Assembly (NCBI GenBank): GCA_900769055.1
Contig: CAAGFF010000012.1
Span: forward strand, 1 to 6,321
Direction: 5' to 3'
DNA length: 6,321 bases
From: an uncultured Prevotella sp.
GTDB lineage: Bacteria > Bacteroidota > Bacteroidia > Bacteroidales > Bacteroidaceae
Of the stretch, positions 5,113-6,321 are shown piece by piece (within the stretch, counting starts at the first letter, position 1; the number at the start of each line of letters is the position of its first letter). The notes below the pieces were generated by a model. It was not told the origin of the DNA. It saw nothing but the letters and a program-made list of their open reading frames with translations, and made no database searches. A program made the position numbers and the translations under genes.

Positions 5113-6321
5113 TATTTCTGAGTGTAAACAATGGTTTTGAAATTTCCGAAAACAGGCGACAGCAAAGATGCCACGGCAGAAGCGTTGCCTCCAGTCATGG
5201 CACCGATATTGATGATGAGTGCCATTTTCTGTCCTTTCACCTTCTGTTGCAATGTTTCGGATATGGGTGTTGCCGCCTGTCCGAGGGATGCCATAGCCTC
5301 CTCCGGGCTGCTGCCACTATAGAACTGCCTGTCGGCTGACACTCCGAAACAGAAAGTGGTCTTGCCATCTGTATACTTATAGGCGTTCTCCTGCCAGTCA
5401 ATTATCCTTCCTCCCTGCGGCACGCTCTGCTTCCAGTAGCCGACATCGGCCAGCCAGTCGGCATGTGCCAACTCGGCAGCCATTGACATGGACAGGCGGT
5501 CGGCACTGTACTTTGGAGTAATGACTACCATGTCTCCGTCAACACTCTTTATGATGTTGTCCATGTCGATGGCAGCATTTATGCCCGCAAGCATGGCCTG
5601 CAGGCTGCGGTTGGAGCGCATCAGTTCAATGAAGTCCTTGCCATCCACATTGACGAACATTCCCATGAGGGCATCCGACGGCATGGCTGCGACATATCGT
5701 CCGGCAATGGGACGATAGACTGTTGCTGCCTTCCTGATAGCCTTGCCAATGGTTTTGTTGAATGAGAAAGTGGAACCCTCGACAAACATCACGCCAGCAT
5801 CAATACTCATCCCGGCTGCAATCATCACCTGCGAGGCATCGGCATCCTTGGGAACACCAAGCATGAAAGGGGTGACAAGTTGGTCGGGCAAGGCACGTGC
5901 CTGGGCTACCATGGCCATTGGCGAGGAAAGGGAATCGAGTTTTGCAAACAGCGGAGTGCAGGCAATGCCGTTATCCTCCGACTGAGACAGATAACGCGCC
6001 ATCTGGTTCTGGAGCTCAGACGCAGATGCGGCAGTAACAGGTCCCATGACAAGCAACGCGTCATCCGAGAATCCTGCAAGCCACGAGCCGTTGACCATGG
6101 CAAAATAATATCCTCGCTTGCTGACTACCTCACATCCGGCCTTGGCAAGTGCATTACGCAAATTGGTAGCATTGTCAACTCCAGCGCATAATCCCAAGTT
6201 GTCATCGGCAGACTCGAAGAGATAAATCTTGCGGGAGACATCAATGCCGCAATCGCCATAGTTAGAGGCTTTGAACAGCGTCTTCAGTACAAAGTTGTTG
6301 TTTACGCCCGTCATCTTGGCA
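5112..6321 (-). CDS. DUF4836-like protein, partial (N-terminus beyond right edge)
   Basis: The visible reading frame has 400 codons from an ATG at 6314, but it stays open to the right edge (AAG and GCC precede that ATG), and I think the true start lies outside. The sequence resembles Bacteroidetes DUF4836 proteins: GIDVSRKIYLFES (23-35), NLRNALAKAG (51-60), a GYYFAMVNGSWLAGFSDDALLVMG stretch (68-91, key residues W78, D84, D85), a central VDGKDFIELMRSN (223-235), and a repeat-like second half with DWLADVGYWKQ (286-296) and FCFGVSADRQFY (321-332). Family members I recall start with a lipoprotein or export signal and a segment of about 80 residues containing a PADA motif, all of which would be missing here. 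The function of the family is not known to me. It is the first visible gene of the operon and overlaps the ATPase gene by one base, so it may be the envelope partner or substrate protein of the ABC module. There is no transmembrane segment in the visible part. Confidence 0.6.
   Translation of the reverse strand, partial: AKMTGVNNNFVLKTLFKASNYGDCGIDVSRKIYLFESADDNLGLCAGVDNATNLRNALAKAGCEVVSKRGYYFAMVNGSWLAGFSDDALLVMGPVTAASASELQNQMARYLSQSEDNGIACTPLFAKLDSLSSPMAMVAQARALPDQLVTPFMLGVPKDADASQVMIAAGMSIDAGVMFVEGSTFSFNKTIGKAIRKAATVYRPIAGRYVAAMPSDALMGMFVNVDGKDFIELMRSNRSLQAMLAGINAAIDMDNIIKSVDGDMVVITPKYSADRLSMSMAAELAHADWLADVGYWKQSVPQGGRIIDWQENAYKYTDGKTTFCFGVSADRQFYSGSSPEEAMASLGQAATPISETLQQKVKGQKMALIINIGAMTGGNASAVASLLSPVFGNFKTIVYTQK

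Noticed and set aside
5112..6314. Complete gene starting at ATG 6314
   Set aside because: The frame remains open to the window edge and the family is longer at the N-terminus with an export signal, so the ATG is probably internal.

Overview
The window reads as chromosomal DNA of a Bacteroidales bacterium, most likely Prevotella or a close relative. The reasons are moderate GC, almost no Shine-Dalgarno sequences, promoter-like motifs of the Bacteroidetes TTTG / TAnnTTTG type, a DUF4836-like protein (a family I know from Bacteroidetes), and short AT-rich tandem repeats between genes. The genus is inference. No tRNA, rRNA, insertion sequence, CRISPR array or phage gene was seen.

Left part (1-1437, minus strand): two regulator genes in a row. 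The upstream one (427-1383) fuses an ScdA_N-like segment, a hemerythrin-type di-iron domain and a LuxR-type DNA-binding domain, and looks like a one-component sensor of NO, oxygen or oxidative stress. The second (1-381, cut by the left edge) is a receiver-like LuxR-family protein without the phosphoacceptor aspartate. Each start is preceded by a promoter-like motif overlapped or flanked by an inverted repeat with a similar half-site (ATTTTGC versus ATTTGGC).

Middle (1384-2880): a 271-bp intergenic region with a tandem pair of covarying double hairpins, an 8-bp tandem repeat and a 7-bp tandem repeat running almost to a start codon. Then comes a plus-strand gene (1655-2797) for a 380-aa RidA/YjgF-superfamily protein resembling chorismatases of the FkbO/Hyg5/XanB2 type. 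An 83-bp convergent spacer follows, filled with 8-bp repeats reading from both gene ends.

Right part (2881-6321, minus strand): a tightly packed four-gene unit transcribed leftward. It holds a DUF4836-like protein (cut by the right edge), an ABC ATPase overlapping its stop codon by one base, an FtsX/MacB-type permease 18 bp later, and folK 9 bp further on. The first three probably work together at the inner membrane and in the envelope on an unknown substrate; folK supplies folate biosynthesis. The ATPase departs from consensus at Walker A, the signature motif and the H-loop.

The best candidates for undescribed biology are the hemerythrin-LuxR/pseudo-receiver pair with its inverted-repeat operators, and the DUF4836-ABC-FtsX unit.
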